A stretch of 8,596 nt of DNA from Acidimicrobiales bacterium (GTDB taxonomy: Bacteria; Actinomycetota; Acidimicrobiia; Acidimicrobiales; Poriferisodalaceae). The position numbers and the translations under genes are program-made. Location: NCBI GenBank assembly GCA_020439485.1, contig JAGQSP010000292.1, positions 1 through 8,596 of the forward strand. Reading direction: 5' to 3'. The notes beneath the pieces were generated by a model. The model was not told the DNA's origin and searched no databases. It was given only the letters and a program-made list of their open reading frames with translations. Shown here one piece after another: positions 1 through 6,389 of the stretch. How positions within the stretch are numbered: position 1 is the first letter of the stretch; the number at the start of each line of letters is the position of its first letter.

Positions 1-800
1 CCTTCCTCTTCGATCATCTTCAGCGACTCGGCCATTCCGTACAGGTGGGTCACGGGAGGGGTGCCGCTGTATTTGGTGTACACCGGGCCGTCACCCGAGC
101 GGCTGGCCCAATCGAAGTAGGCATTGCGCAGTGTGGCCTTCTCGTAGGCGAGCAGGGCCTTGGGGCCGGCCCACACGAAACCCAGTCCGGGCGGCACCAT
201 CAGACCCTTCTGGCTGGCGCCGACCGTCAGGTCGACACCCCAGGCGTCCATCTCGTAGCGCATACAACCCAGGGTTGCGATGCAGTCGACCATCAAGAGC
301 GCCCGGTGCCCGACCCTGTCGAGGGCCGCACGGATGGCCGCCACGTCGTTCAAAGCCGAGGACGATGTGTCGGCCTGCACCATCAGAACCGCGTCGATCT
401 GCTGGTCGACGTCGGCTGTCAAGCGCTGCTCGAAGGCCGCTGGATCGACAGGATGGCCAGGCGCCGAGTTCATCACCTCGACGTCGATGCCCGAGGCTTG
501 GGCGGCGATGCCCCACAACGAGGCGAATCGACCACATTCCAGCACCAACACCTTGTCGCCGGGCGACATGGTGTTTGATATCGCCATCTGCCACGCAGCG
601 TGGCCGTTGCCGATGACTGCGAACACGGGGCCAGACGTTCTGGCAACCGAGGGCAAGCGGTCCAGAACGAACGCGCTGACGTCGACGATCTCGCCGCCGT
701 AGATATTCGGCATGGCCCTGTCCATCGCCAAGCGCACACGCTCGGGCACGATCGAAGGGCCTGGAATTGGAACTAGCGGCGGTCCGAACCGAAGCGACAT
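1..800 (-). CDS. Class V aminotransferase, PLP-dependent (alanine/serine-glyoxylate type), 5' part only
   Basis: Seen: an open frame from ATG at 800 to the left window edge gives 266 residues with no stop. The N-terminus carries the PGPSIVPERV motif (about 13-22) that opens alanine-glyoxylate and serine-glyoxylate aminotransferases. GNGHAAW (64-70) matches the PLP-phosphate loop, D172 in VDCIATLG fits the Asp that binds the pyridine nitrogen, and GASQKGL (194-200) holds the Schiff-base lysine K198. Known: the family moves an amino group from alanine, serine or a related donor to glyoxylate or another 2-oxo acid, in the cytosol. The donor cannot be read from this part. The start is set by family alignment; no clear Shine-Dalgarno precedes it. 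The frame is open further upstream but offers no better motif-supported start. It lies 50 bases after the Cys-rich small gene and may share its transcript. The C-terminal domain lies outside the window. Confidence 0.9.
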   Translation of the reverse strand, partial: MSLRFGPPLVPIPGPSIVPERVRLAMDRAMPNIYGGEIVDVSAFVLDRLPSVARTSGPVFAVIGNGHAAWQMAISNTMSPGDKVLVLECGRFASLWGIAAQASGIDVEVMNSAPGHPVDPAAFEQRLTADVDQQIDAVLMVQADTSSSALNDVAAIRAALDRVGHRALLMVDCIATLGCMRYEMDAWGVDLTVGASQKGLMVPPGLGFVWAGPKALLAYEKATLRNAYFDWASRSGDGPVYTKYSGTPPVTHLYGMAESLKMIEEE

Positions 801-850
801 GTTGCGCGAAGCTATCGCGCAGCGACCCGGCGGACGCGCCGCCAGCGAGA

Positions 851-1012
851 TCAGCGGCCTAGAAGCCGACCCAGGAAGCCACCCGAGCGCTCACCGGTGC
901 CACACGAGCAGCGCTCGTCGACCGGCACATCGCCGAGCACCTGCTCGACATGCATCCCACATCCAGAAAAGGTCGGGCGACCACAGCTACGGCATTGAGT
1001 CCTCTGGCACAT
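851..1012 (-). CDS. Small Cys-rich putative zinc-binding protein, 53 aa
   Basis: Seen: ATG at 1012 to TGA at 851 encodes 53 residues with six cysteines (C2, C7, C10, C18, C35, C37) and H21. The layout is CxxCG, then GCGMHVEQVL with C18 and H21, a VP turn, then RCSC, and a Gly/Arg-rich tail (GGFLGRLLGR). This spacing suits one zinc site. From memory, and not checked here, short uncharacterised proteins of the form CxxCGKPTWxGCGxHVExVLxxVPxxxRCxC are widespread in bacteria, which supports a real gene of unknown function. A longer form starting at 1048 would add 12 residues but would run through the promoter, so the short form is preferred. It lies 56 bases after mhuD and 50 before the aminotransferase. 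A nucleic-acid or protein-binding role is only a guess. Confidence 0.75.
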   Translation of the reverse strand: MCQRTQCRSCGRPTFSGCGMHVEQVLGDVPVDERCSCGTGERSGGFLGRLLGR

Positions 1013-1019
1013 GCCAGCC

Positions 1020-1048
1020 AGTATAACGTCCGAATGTACGTACAACAA
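1020..1048 (-). promoter_or_regulatory. Sigma-70-type promoter giving a probable leaderless transcript for the Cys-rich gene
   Basis: Read on the minus strand, a -35 element TTGTTG (1048-1043) is followed by a 17-base spacer and a -10 element TATACT (1025-1020, five of six consensus bases). Seven bases later comes the ATG at 1012, where transcription would be expected to begin. There is no Shine-Dalgarno in those seven bases. Leaderless mRNAs are common in Actinobacteria, so this reads as a dedicated promoter whose first transcribed bases are the start codon. Confidence 0.6.
1035..1044. promoter_or_regulatory. Perfect 10-bp palindrome in the -35/-10 spacer, possible operator
   Basis: TGTACGTACA is its own reverse complement. 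It overlaps the end of the -35 hexamer and fills the upstream half of the spacer of the promoter at 1020-1048. A repressor bound here would block polymerase. A 10-bp palindrome can also arise by chance, so the operator role is inference. Confidence 0.3.
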
Positions 1049-1068
1049 GACCCGGCGGGTGAACTACG

Positions 1069-1401
1069 TCACTGCCCGGGAGTCGAAGACAACACCACGT
1101 CGAACGACAACAACTCGGCACCGGTCGAAACCGGCGCACTGTGCTGCTGCTCTGGGCCCCCGGTACCCCGGTGGCCGTGCTGAAAGTTCTCGCTGTTGAC
1201 CCAGTTCTCGAAGTCTTGAGCCGACTCCCAGTGAGTGACGACGAAGTATCTGCGCTCGTTCTCACCGGTCGGGCGCAGCAACTCAAAGCCCAGGAAGCCC
1301 GGCTCCTTGTCGACGGCTCCGAGACGCTTCGAGAACATCATCTCGATGCGCTCGCCCATACCCTCAGGAACTTCGATTGCGTTGATTCGAACGACAGCCA
1401 T
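1069..1401 (-). CDS. mhuD: MhuD-like haem-degrading monooxygenase (ABM fold), 110 aa
   Basis: Seen: the protein begins MAVVRINAIEVPEG and continues with PGFLGFELLRP (34-44) and YFVVTHWES (52-60). As I recall M. tuberculosis MhuD (Rv3592), these match nearly residue for residue. The MhuD active-site residues are present: N7, R26 and W67 (W66 in MhuD). The haem-ligand histidine is H75 or H77, in QHGHR. Known: MhuD/IsdG dimers bind haem in the cytosol and open the ring, releasing iron; MhuD makes mycobilins without CO. Odd: there is one extra residue near 49, one fewer just before the histidine, and an insertion of roughly eight to ten residues after it (about 79-88, GTGGPEQQHS). The gene starts 25 bases after the dioxygenase stop, downstream of a P450. 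Its ribosome binding site is weak (GGCGG close to ATG), so it may rely on coupling. A cofactor-independent ABM monooxygenase acting on another substrate is the main alternative. Confidence 0.88.
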   Translation of the reverse strand: MAVVRINAIEVPEGMGERIEMMFSKRLGAVDKEPGFLGFELLRPTGENERRYFVVTHWESAQDFENWVNSENFQHGHRGTGGPEQQHSAPVSTGAELLSFDVVLSSTPGQ

Positions 1402-1426
1402 GCCGCCAAATTATCGGCTCAGCGCC

Positions 1427-2257
1427 CTATCGCGGCCGGTCACCCTTGACGGTGATGCGTCGCACGTGGCGCCTCGCACCCGCATAGTCGTGCAACGCAT
1501 AGTGCTGCACACTGCGGTTGTCCCACATTGCGATGGTGCCCGGCTGCCACTTGAGTCTGAACGTGAAGCGCTCGAGCACCGCGTGGTCGCACAAGAACTC
1601 CAGCAGCGCATCGGACTCACGGCGGTTGAGGCCCTTGATATGGCTGGTGAACGCCCGGTTGACGTACAACCCCTTGCGCCCCGAAACCGGATGGGTTCGC
1701 ACGACAGGATGCTCGACCGAGGCATGCGCCATGTCGCTGTTCTTGGTGGACATGGCCTGCGAATAGGTCGACTGGCCACCGGGCGCGTACTGCTTGGCTG
1801 CGCTGTGAACGGCCACCAGACCGTCGATCATCGACTGCATGGTGGGGCTCAGTGCCTCGTAGGCCGCGATCTGGCTCGAGAACAACGTGTCGCCGCCAAC
1901 CGGAGGAATCTCGACCCCGTACAGGATCGAACCCATGTCGGGCTGCTCGAGGAAGGTAACGTCCGTGTGCCATCCGCCGCCGAAGTTCACGCGATCCGAC
2001 GGCTCGGTGATGATGTCGAGAACCTCGGGGTGTTCGGGCTGGCCATCGACGAATGGATGCTCGTCGAGTTCGCCGAACCTTCGGCCGAAAGCCATCTGCT
2101 GGTCGACCGTCCACTGCTGATCGCGAAACACCAGAACCTGGTGTTCGACGAACGCGGCCTCGATGGCCTCGAAATCGGTGTCGCTCAGGGTGTCGTCGAG
2201 GACCACACCGCTGACCTCGGCACCGCAAGGACCTGCGAGCGGGGTGATGCTCAGCAT
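1427..2257 (-). CDS. TauD/TfdA-family Fe(II)/2-oxoglutarate dioxygenase, 276 aa
   Basis: Seen: full length for the family. The iron-binding facial triad is complete: H97 and D99 in WHTD (96-99), and H252 in WDNRSVQHYA (245-254). T124 in GGDT fits the 2-oxoglutarate-contacting Thr, and R267 in VRRITVKGDRP fits the Arg that holds its carboxylate. The N-terminal GAEVSGVVL (12-20) and VLVFRDQ (41-47) segments are also typical. Known: these cytosolic enzymes hydroxylate a substrate using O2 and 2-oxoglutarate, giving succinate and CO2. Members attack taurine, alkyl sulfate esters, 2,4-D and many other compounds, so the substrate cannot be named. Start: ATG at 2257 has AGGGGAG (2271-2265) seven bases upstream. 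It lies 22 bases after the ferredoxin and 25 before mhuD, in an apparent P450-ferredoxin-dioxygenase-MhuD unit. No sulfonate transporter or reductase is visible, so a taurine role is not supported. Confidence 0.93.
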   Translation of the reverse strand: MLSITPLAGPCGAEVSGVVLDDTLSDTDFEAIEAAFVEHQVLVFRDQQWTVDQQMAFGRRFGELDEHPFVDGQPEHPEVLDIITEPSDRVNFGGGWHTDVTFLEQPDMGSILYGVEIPPVGGDTLFSSQIAAYEALSPTMQSMIDGLVAVHSAAKQYAPGGQSTYSQAMSTKNSDMAHASVEHPVVRTHPVSGRKGLYVNRAFTSHIKGLNRRESDALLEFLCDHAVLERFTFRLKWQPGTIAMWDNRSVQHYALHDYAGARRHVRRITVKGDRPR

Positions 2258-2279
2258 TGCTTCACTCCCCTATCGGCTC

Positions 2280-2474
2280 TCACTCGACGATCGATATTGC
2301 GTGCTCTGGGCAGTTGGCGATGGCCAGGTTCGCCTTCTCGACCAGGTCGTCGGGGACGATGCCGTCGTTGAGCGCCGTAGCGGTTCCGTAGTCGTCGACG
2401 TCGAACAGTTCAGGTGCCAGCGAGTAGCAGCGGTTGTGACCCTCGCAGGCGTCCTGGTTCACTTCGATCTTCAT
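2280..2474 (-). CDS. Small ferredoxin, 3Fe-4S type, P450 redox partner, 64 aa
   Basis: Seen: three cysteines in the order C10-x5-C16 ... C55-P (CEGHNRC, then NCPEHAI). This is the three-Cys pattern of the small actinobacterial ferredoxins found beside P450s; the position that would hold a fourth Cys in a 4Fe-4S site is H13. The body is acidic (FDVDDYG, VPDDLVE), as expected for a protein that docks on P450s. Known: such ferredoxins pass single electrons from a ferredoxin reductase to the P450 haem. No reductase gene is in this window, so one must act from elsewhere. Start: ATG at 2474 has GGAGG (2487-2483) eight bases upstream. A TTG at 2489 would overlap that site and is less likely. It starts 18 bases after the P450 stop, which strongly suggests cotranscription. 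Confidence 0.92.
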   Translation of the reverse strand: MKIEVNQDACEGHNRCYSLAPELFDVDDYGTATALNDGIVPDDLVEKANLAIANCPEHAISIVE

Positions 2475-2492
2475 GAGCTGGGCCTCCAAGCC

Positions 2493-3731
2493 TCAACGGG
2501 TCTGTCGGATACGAATGGGAAGAATACGCGGTCCGCGCACCTGACCTGCAGCCCAGGTCACGGCGCCCGGGTCTGCCAGTTCGAAATCGGGGATGCGAGC
2601 AAGGAATTCTTCTATCGCAACCCTCATTTCGAGGCGGGCCTGGTTCGAGCCGCCACACCTGTGGATGCCCACACCGAACGCTATGTGACGGTTCTCGGCC
2701 CGGTCGATGATGACCTTGTCGGCGTCGGGGAAGGCCTCTGGGTCTCTGTTGGCCGCAGGGAAGTTCATGATGATGCGATCGCCCTCGCTCATCGGACATC
2801 CGGCGTACTCGGTGTCTGCAGCCACGATGCGGGCCATGGTCACCGGCGAGTAGGCCCTCAGCAACTCCTCCACCGCCAAAGGGATGAGGCCGGGGTCGTC
2901 CACCAATCGTTGACGGTCCTCTGGATGGCCGGCCAGATGCCACATCGCCGAGCCGATCGAGGACCACGTCGTGTCGATGCCGGCGATCAGCAGCAGGTTG
3001 CAGGTCTGGGCGACCTCTATGGGTTCGATCGCCACCCCGTCGACCTCGCCGTGCAGCAGCTGGCTGATGAGGTCGTCGCCAGGGTTTTCCAAACGCTCGG
3101 CCACAAGCCCGATGAAGTAGTTCAGTATCGAGTCGCGAGACTTGATGCGTAGATCGTCGTCGAAGTACCCCAGCTCGAGGATGCCGCGCACCCAACCGAC
3201 GAACTCATCCGTCATCGACTCTGGGATGCCCAACAGGTGACCTATGACGCGTGGTGGAATTTGCTGGGCGTATTCGGCGGCGCCGTCGACGACGTCTTCG
3301 CCGGCCTCGAACCGCTCGACGAACCCGTCGACCAGGCGCTTGCACAGCGCGCGGGTGAACGGCTCGTCGCGCTCTTCGACCAGCTGGGGCGAGAAGAACG
3401 GAAGGATCATGCGCCGGGCGCGGAGGTGCTCCGGGGGATCCGAATCGATCGGAGGCACCCTCATCTCTATGCCGTTGTCGGGTGGTGGGTCGTCGGGCCC
3501 CGCTATGACGGCCACGTCACGCGAGCTGAAGCGATCGTGGTCGCGCGCTATGGCCCTGAGGTCGTCGTATCGCGTCGGCATGAACGAGCCGCCGTGGCGC
3601 TGGGTGTGGGCCACCGGGCACTGCTGGCGCAGCTCGTCCCATATCGGGTACGGATCGACCGCATATCGCGGGTCGAGCAGGTCGTAATCGGTCTGCCAGT
3701 CGCGTGTTGGCTCTGGTGCGGTGTCGGTCAT
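2493..3731 (-). CDS. Cytochrome P450, soluble bacterial class, 412 aa
   Basis: Seen: the I-helix oxygen-binding motif AGIDTT is at 250-255 (acid-alcohol pair D253/T254), the K-helix ExxR at E289-R292, and the haem loop FGVGIHRCGG at 352-361 with proximal ligand C359. There is no membrane anchor, so it is a cytosolic ferredoxin-dependent P450. Odd: after the Cys the usual GxxLAR reads GSNQAR, with Gln364 where Leu or Ile is normal. Known: such enzymes insert one O atom of O2 into a substrate, with electrons from a ferredoxin. The adjacent 3Fe-4S-type ferredoxin is the likely partner. CYP subfamily and substrate cannot be assigned by eye. Start: ATG at 3731 has GGAGG (3743-3739) seven bases upstream; an ATG 24 bases further upstream would place that site inside the gene. 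The site lies in a GC hairpin (see 3735-3749). It follows the WS/DGAT stop by 46 bases. Confidence 0.96.
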   Translation of the reverse strand: MTDTAPEPTRDWQTDYDLLDPRYAVDPYPIWDELRQQCPVAHTQRHGGSFMPTRYDDLRAIARDHDRFSSRDVAVIAGPDDPPPDNGIEMRVPPIDSDPPEHLRARRMILPFFSPQLVEERDEPFTRALCKRLVDGFVERFEAGEDVVDGAAEYAQQIPPRVIGHLLGIPESMTDEFVGWVRGILELGYFDDDLRIKSRDSILNYFIGLVAERLENPGDDLISQLLHGEVDGVAIEPIEVAQTCNLLLIAGIDTTWSSIGSAMWHLAGHPEDRQRLVDDPGLIPLAVEELLRAYSPVTMARIVAADTEYAGCPMSEGDRIIMNFPAANRDPEAFPDADKVIIDRAENRHIAFGVGIHRCGGSNQARLEMRVAIEEFLARIPDFELADPGAVTWAAGQVRGPRILPIRIRQTR

Positions 3732-3734
3732 GTG

Positions 3735-3749
3735 GCCCCCTCCGGGGGC
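3735..3749 (-). promoter_or_regulatory. GC hairpin enclosing the P450 ribosome binding site
   Basis: In the mRNA sense the bases read GCCCCC-GGA-GGGGGC: six G-C pairs around a three-base loop, followed by CAC and the P450 ATG at 3731. The loop GGA plus the first bases of the 3' arm form the GGAGG Shine-Dalgarno (3743-3739). Folding would hide part of the site from the ribosome. There is no U-run after it, so it is not a classical intrinsic terminator. Confidence 0.5.
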
Positions 3750-3777
3750 AACCATACCAGCAGCTGTCAGCCGAGGG

Positions 3778-5238
3778 CTAGCCGGCAGACTGGCGCGCTA
3801 TTTCGAGCAGATGGCCCAGTTCGGCACCGAAGTCGTCGGCCAGATCTTCGAGATCTGGCATGAGTTCTCGACATGCCACCAGCCCCAGGTCGAGACAGTT
3901 CTCGAGGCTCTGCACCGTGACGTTGAGCCCCTGACCTTCGGCGATCGTCGACACCGGGTAGTAGTGAACGAGCCGCGCCGACCCCAGGAACATCGGCTTG
4001 CGGGGCCCGGGGACGTTCGACACGATCAGATTGGACGGCTGGGCGATGTGGTCGCCCATGCGGAAGCGGGTCATGGCGCCGGCAGCCTGCGTGAACAGGG
4101 CCGGTGGCGAGAACTCCGACAGATTCACAAGCGCCTCGGCAGGCACCAACTCGAAGTTGCCCTTGGCCTCGTTCATAGCCCCTGCGGCGAACGAGATGCG
4201 CTCGCCAGGGTCGGTCAGGTGGGTGGGTATACGGGCCACGATCGACGAGACGCGGTTGGTCCACATGTCTTCTTCCTGGCCTGTGCGGATCGACACCGGC
4301 ACCGCTGCGACCAGCGGCTTTTCGGGCAGGGCCTGATGCCGCTCGAGGTAGCGGCGCAGCGCGCCTGCGGTGGTGGCCATCACGACGTCGTTCACCGTGG
4401 CGCCGAAATGGTTCTTGATCTCCTTGACCTCGTCGAGGGAGTAGGTCCGGTAAGCGAATCGCCGGTTTGCGGTGATGGCGCGGTTGAACGGCGTGCGCGG
4501 TGCCAACAGACCTGTGCCGTCGTCTCGCGTCTCGCCATTGCCACCCGGCAAGGTGTTGCGGGCCATGCCGGTGACGGCCCCGGCCAGCGCTCCGCTGTTC
4601 TTCGACATGATCTCGAAGAAGTCGGCGGCCATCCGCGATTGAGCCGCGAAGAATCGCCGGGGGCGCGACGCGTAGCTCATCGCGGTGCGCCCCATCATCT
4701 CGAGGGGCGTCGGAAGACGCTCGGGCGCCGGCAGCGGGGGCATGGCGAGATCGGTGCGGGCGTCCTCGGAGTCGAGAAGCATCATCATCATCTCGGCGCC
4801 CGCGGCGCCGTCGATGGTGGCGTGGTGCACCTTGGTGAGGGCCGCCCAGCGCCCGTTCTCGAGCCCCTCGATGACATACACCTCCCACAGCGGCCGCGAG
4901 CGATCGAGCGGGCGGGCAATGATGCGAGCCACCAGGTCGGACAGCTCACGAGCCCCGCCGGGCGGCGGCACAGCTATGTGACGCAGGTGGAAGTCGAGGT
5001 CGAAGTCGGGGTCTTCGATCCACCACGGATGGTCGAGCCCGAAGGGCACCTCGACCAGGCGGCGACGGAATGGGTCGAGCACCGCAAGCCGCTCCTCGAG
5101 ACGGTTGCGATAGAGCTCGTAGGGGGTCTCGTCGGAGTTGGCTGGGGCGTCATAGATGCCGAGCCCGCTGACGTGACCGAAGGTAGTGGGCGTCTCCATA
5201 TAGAGGAACGCTGCGTCCAGGCCTGTGAGCTGCTTCAT
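3778..5238 (-). CDS. WS/DGAT family wax ester synthase / acyl-CoA:diacylglycerol acyltransferase, 486 aa
   Basis: Seen: MKQLTGLDAAFLYMET at the N-terminus is typical of the family. PLDRSRPLWEVYVIEG (110-125) holds the PLW motif, and HHATIDG (138-144) is the HHxxxDG active site with catalytic H139. ND (283-284) in FGATVNDVV and NVPGP (408-412) are further family motifs, and the length matches bacterial members. Known: these enzymes transfer an acyl group from acyl-CoA to a fatty alcohol or diacylglycerol, making wax esters or triacylglycerol at the membrane or lipid-droplet surface. Which product forms here cannot be read from sequence. Start: the ATG at 5238 overlaps the patatin stop (ATGA), so translation is probably coupled. 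The frame stays open well upstream, but that stretch lies inside the patatin gene and shows no homology signs. Confidence 0.95.
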   Translation of the reverse strand: MKQLTGLDAAFLYMETPTTFGHVSGLGIYDAPANSDETPYELYRNRLEERLAVLDPFRRRLVEVPFGLDHPWWIEDPDFDLDFHLRHIAVPPPGGARELSDLVARIIARPLDRSRPLWEVYVIEGLENGRWAALTKVHHATIDGAAGAEMMMMLLDSEDARTDLAMPPLPAPERLPTPLEMMGRTAMSYASRPRRFFAAQSRMAADFFEIMSKNSGALAGAVTGMARNTLPGGNGETRDDGTGLLAPRTPFNRAITANRRFAYRTYSLDEVKEIKNHFGATVNDVVMATTAGALRRYLERHQALPEKPLVAAVPVSIRTGQEEDMWTNRVSSIVARIPTHLTDPGERISFAAGAMNEAKGNFELVPAEALVNLSEFSPPALFTQAAGAMTRFRMGDHIAQPSNLIVSNVPGPRKPMFLGSARLVHYYPVSTIAEGQGLNVTVQSLENCLDLGLVACRELMPDLEDLADDFGAELGHLLEIARQSAG

Positions 5239-6230
5239 TTCATCTTGATCCCGTGTTCGGAGAGGCGTTTGGAGAATACGTTTGATGCGGTGTTGTAGGC
5301 AGCCAAGGCCACGGCGGCGCGCTTGGACCCGTCGAGCATGTTCGGCCCCATGGTGTGCAGGTCGTCGGGGCCAGGGCGAATCACCACCGAGTGCGCGGCA
5401 TCGAGCCGCGCGACCTCGCTGTCGGTCTGACGCCGTGTCATCACCCTCAACGGATGCCAGGGCCCGCTGAGGCGCCCGACGTCGTGTATCGACATAGGCG
5501 AGCTCACCACGACGAGGTCCCAGCGAACGCCGCTGATGACGTCGGCGTTGTCTGACGAATGAACCCCGCCGTCGGTGTAGGTGCGGCCGCCGATGACAAC
5601 CGGTTCGAAGACCGAGGGCACAGAACACGAGGCCGCCACGGCATCGCCAAACGACACGCCGCTCTGTGAGCCGTCGAAGACGGTGCGACGGCCGCTTCGC
5701 AGATCGACTGCACACACCGAGATGTGTGGATCGCCGGGCCACGCCCACGTGCCCGCGGGCCGGTCACTGACCAGACCATCGACCAGCGCACGAATCGGCT
5801 CGACGGGCGTGGTGCCCCTGGGGGCGAGCCCCGCCAGAGCAGCGCCTGGCGACACCGAACCATCGCCGGCCAGCGCAGACATGGCCGATCGCCACATCAG
5901 ATGGGGAGCAACCGGCCATCCCAACGACGAGCGGCGTGGCCCGCTGTAGCCACTGCCGACCCTGGCGCGGGCCTCCGCGAGCAGCCTGGCGCCGGCTGGG
6001 CTGAGGGTGCCGCCCGTCTCACGCCGGTAGAGGTCGTTTGGATGCAGCCGCGCACCCAGCAGCGCCCCCGAGATCGAGCCCGCGCTGGTTCCGACGATGA
6101 CTTGGAAGTCTCTGGCGTCGACACCCACCACGTCGTAGAGCGCTTTGACGACGCCGGCGTGAAAAGCACCACCCAGCACCCCACCAGATCCGAGCACCAA
6201 AGCCGCCTTCATCGGCGGTACGGTAACCAT
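5235..6230 (-). CDS. Patatin-like phospholipase / lipid acyl hydrolase, about 331 aa
   Basis: Seen: numbered from ATG at 6230, the oxyanion-loop motif GSGGVLGG is at 14-21. The nucleophile elbow is GTSAG (47-51, Ser49), and the dyad Asp is D220 in TDGG (219-222). SCSVPSVFEPV (201-211) is the usual patatin segment before it. No signal peptide is visible, so the enzyme is probably cytosolic. Known: patatins use a Ser-Asp dyad to release fatty acids from phospholipids or neutral lipids. Start is uncertain: TTG 6248, ATG 6230 and ATG 6212 are in frame and none has a good Shine-Dalgarno. The 6212 start would begin right at MKAALVLGSGG, as many family members do. Its stop overlaps the WS/DGAT start, so a lipid hydrolase and a lipid synthase are made together. 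It is transcribed away from marR. Confidence 0.92.
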   Translation of the reverse strand: MVTVPPMKAALVLGSGGVLGGAFHAGVVKALYDVVGVDARDFQVIVGTSAGSISGALLGARLHPNDLYRRETGGTLSPAGARLLAEARARVGSGYSGPRRSSLGWPVAPHLMWRSAMSALAGDGSVSPGAALAGLAPRGTTPVEPIRALVDGLVSDRPAGTWAWPGDPHISVCAVDLRSGRRTVFDGSQSGVSFGDAVAASCSVPSVFEPVVIGGRTYTDGGVHSSDNADVISGVRWDLVVVSSPMSIHDVGRLSGPWHPLRVMTRRQTDSEVARLDAAHSVVIRPGPDDLHTMGPNMLDGSKRAAVALAAYNTASNVFSKRLSEHGIKMK

Positions 6231-6389
6231 ATGCCTGACGCCATGCAACTATCGGTCGGGGTCAAGTCATGATCGGCATCATCTGTCCCAGCGATGACCG
6301 CGCGATGCCGCCGAGATCAGATCGATCAAACTGTGAACCGCGCCACAGGTCATTCCGCTACCCCCATCGCATGTGCAAGGCTGGGCACC
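6231..6389. promoter_or_regulatory. Divergent intergenic region between patatin and marR genes
   Basis: This stretch should hold the outward promoters for the patatin gene (minus) and the marR gene (plus). I could not find a convincing -35/-10 pair on either strand; TTGACC at 6262-6257 on the minus strand is the best -35 but lacks a well-spaced -10. Short palindromic elements are present: ATGAT-CGGC-ATCAT (6269-6282), GATCGATC inside the GATC-rich run near 6316-6327, and a CGGCATC/GATGCCG inverted pair (6274-6280 and 6304-6310). They are plausible sites for the neighbouring MarR protein. If marR starts at ATG 6294 instead, the region shrinks to 6231-6293. Confidence 0.4.
6269..6282. repeat. 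14-bp inverted repeat, candidate MarR operator
   Basis: ATGAT and ATCAT form perfect 5-bp arms around CGGC, in the divergent region upstream of both the patatin and marR genes. MarR dimers usually bind palindromes of roughly this size between divergent genes. The short arms make chance a real possibility. Confidence 0.25.

Noticed and set aside
1050..1062. Small hairpin ACCC-GCC-GGGT after mhuD, followed by CTTGTTGT
   Set aside because: The stem has only four pairs, and the T-rich stretch coincides with the -35 box of the next gene; too weak to call a terminator.
1427..2257. Naming the dioxygenase as taurine dioxygenase (tauD)
   Set aside because: The metal and cofactor residues are shared by the whole TauD/TfdA family, and no sulfonate transport or reductase genes are nearby.
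1235..3152. Two long plus-strand frames (1235-2371 and 2163-3152) opposite the dioxygenase, ferredoxin and P450
   Set aside because: Both are mirror frames of well-supported genes, show no motifs, and overlap each other.
3721..5298. A 525-codon open frame on the plus strand opposite the WS/DGAT gene
   Set aside because: It is antisense to a gene with complete family motifs, and the translation is rich in His, Arg, Gly and Val with no recognisable domain. This is the usual shadow of GC-rich codon use.
5239..5748. Possible 170-residue N-terminal extension of the WS/DGAT protein
   Set aside because: The frame is open but lies entirely inside the patatin gene, is Arg-rich without motifs, and the family begins at MKQLTGLDAAFL.
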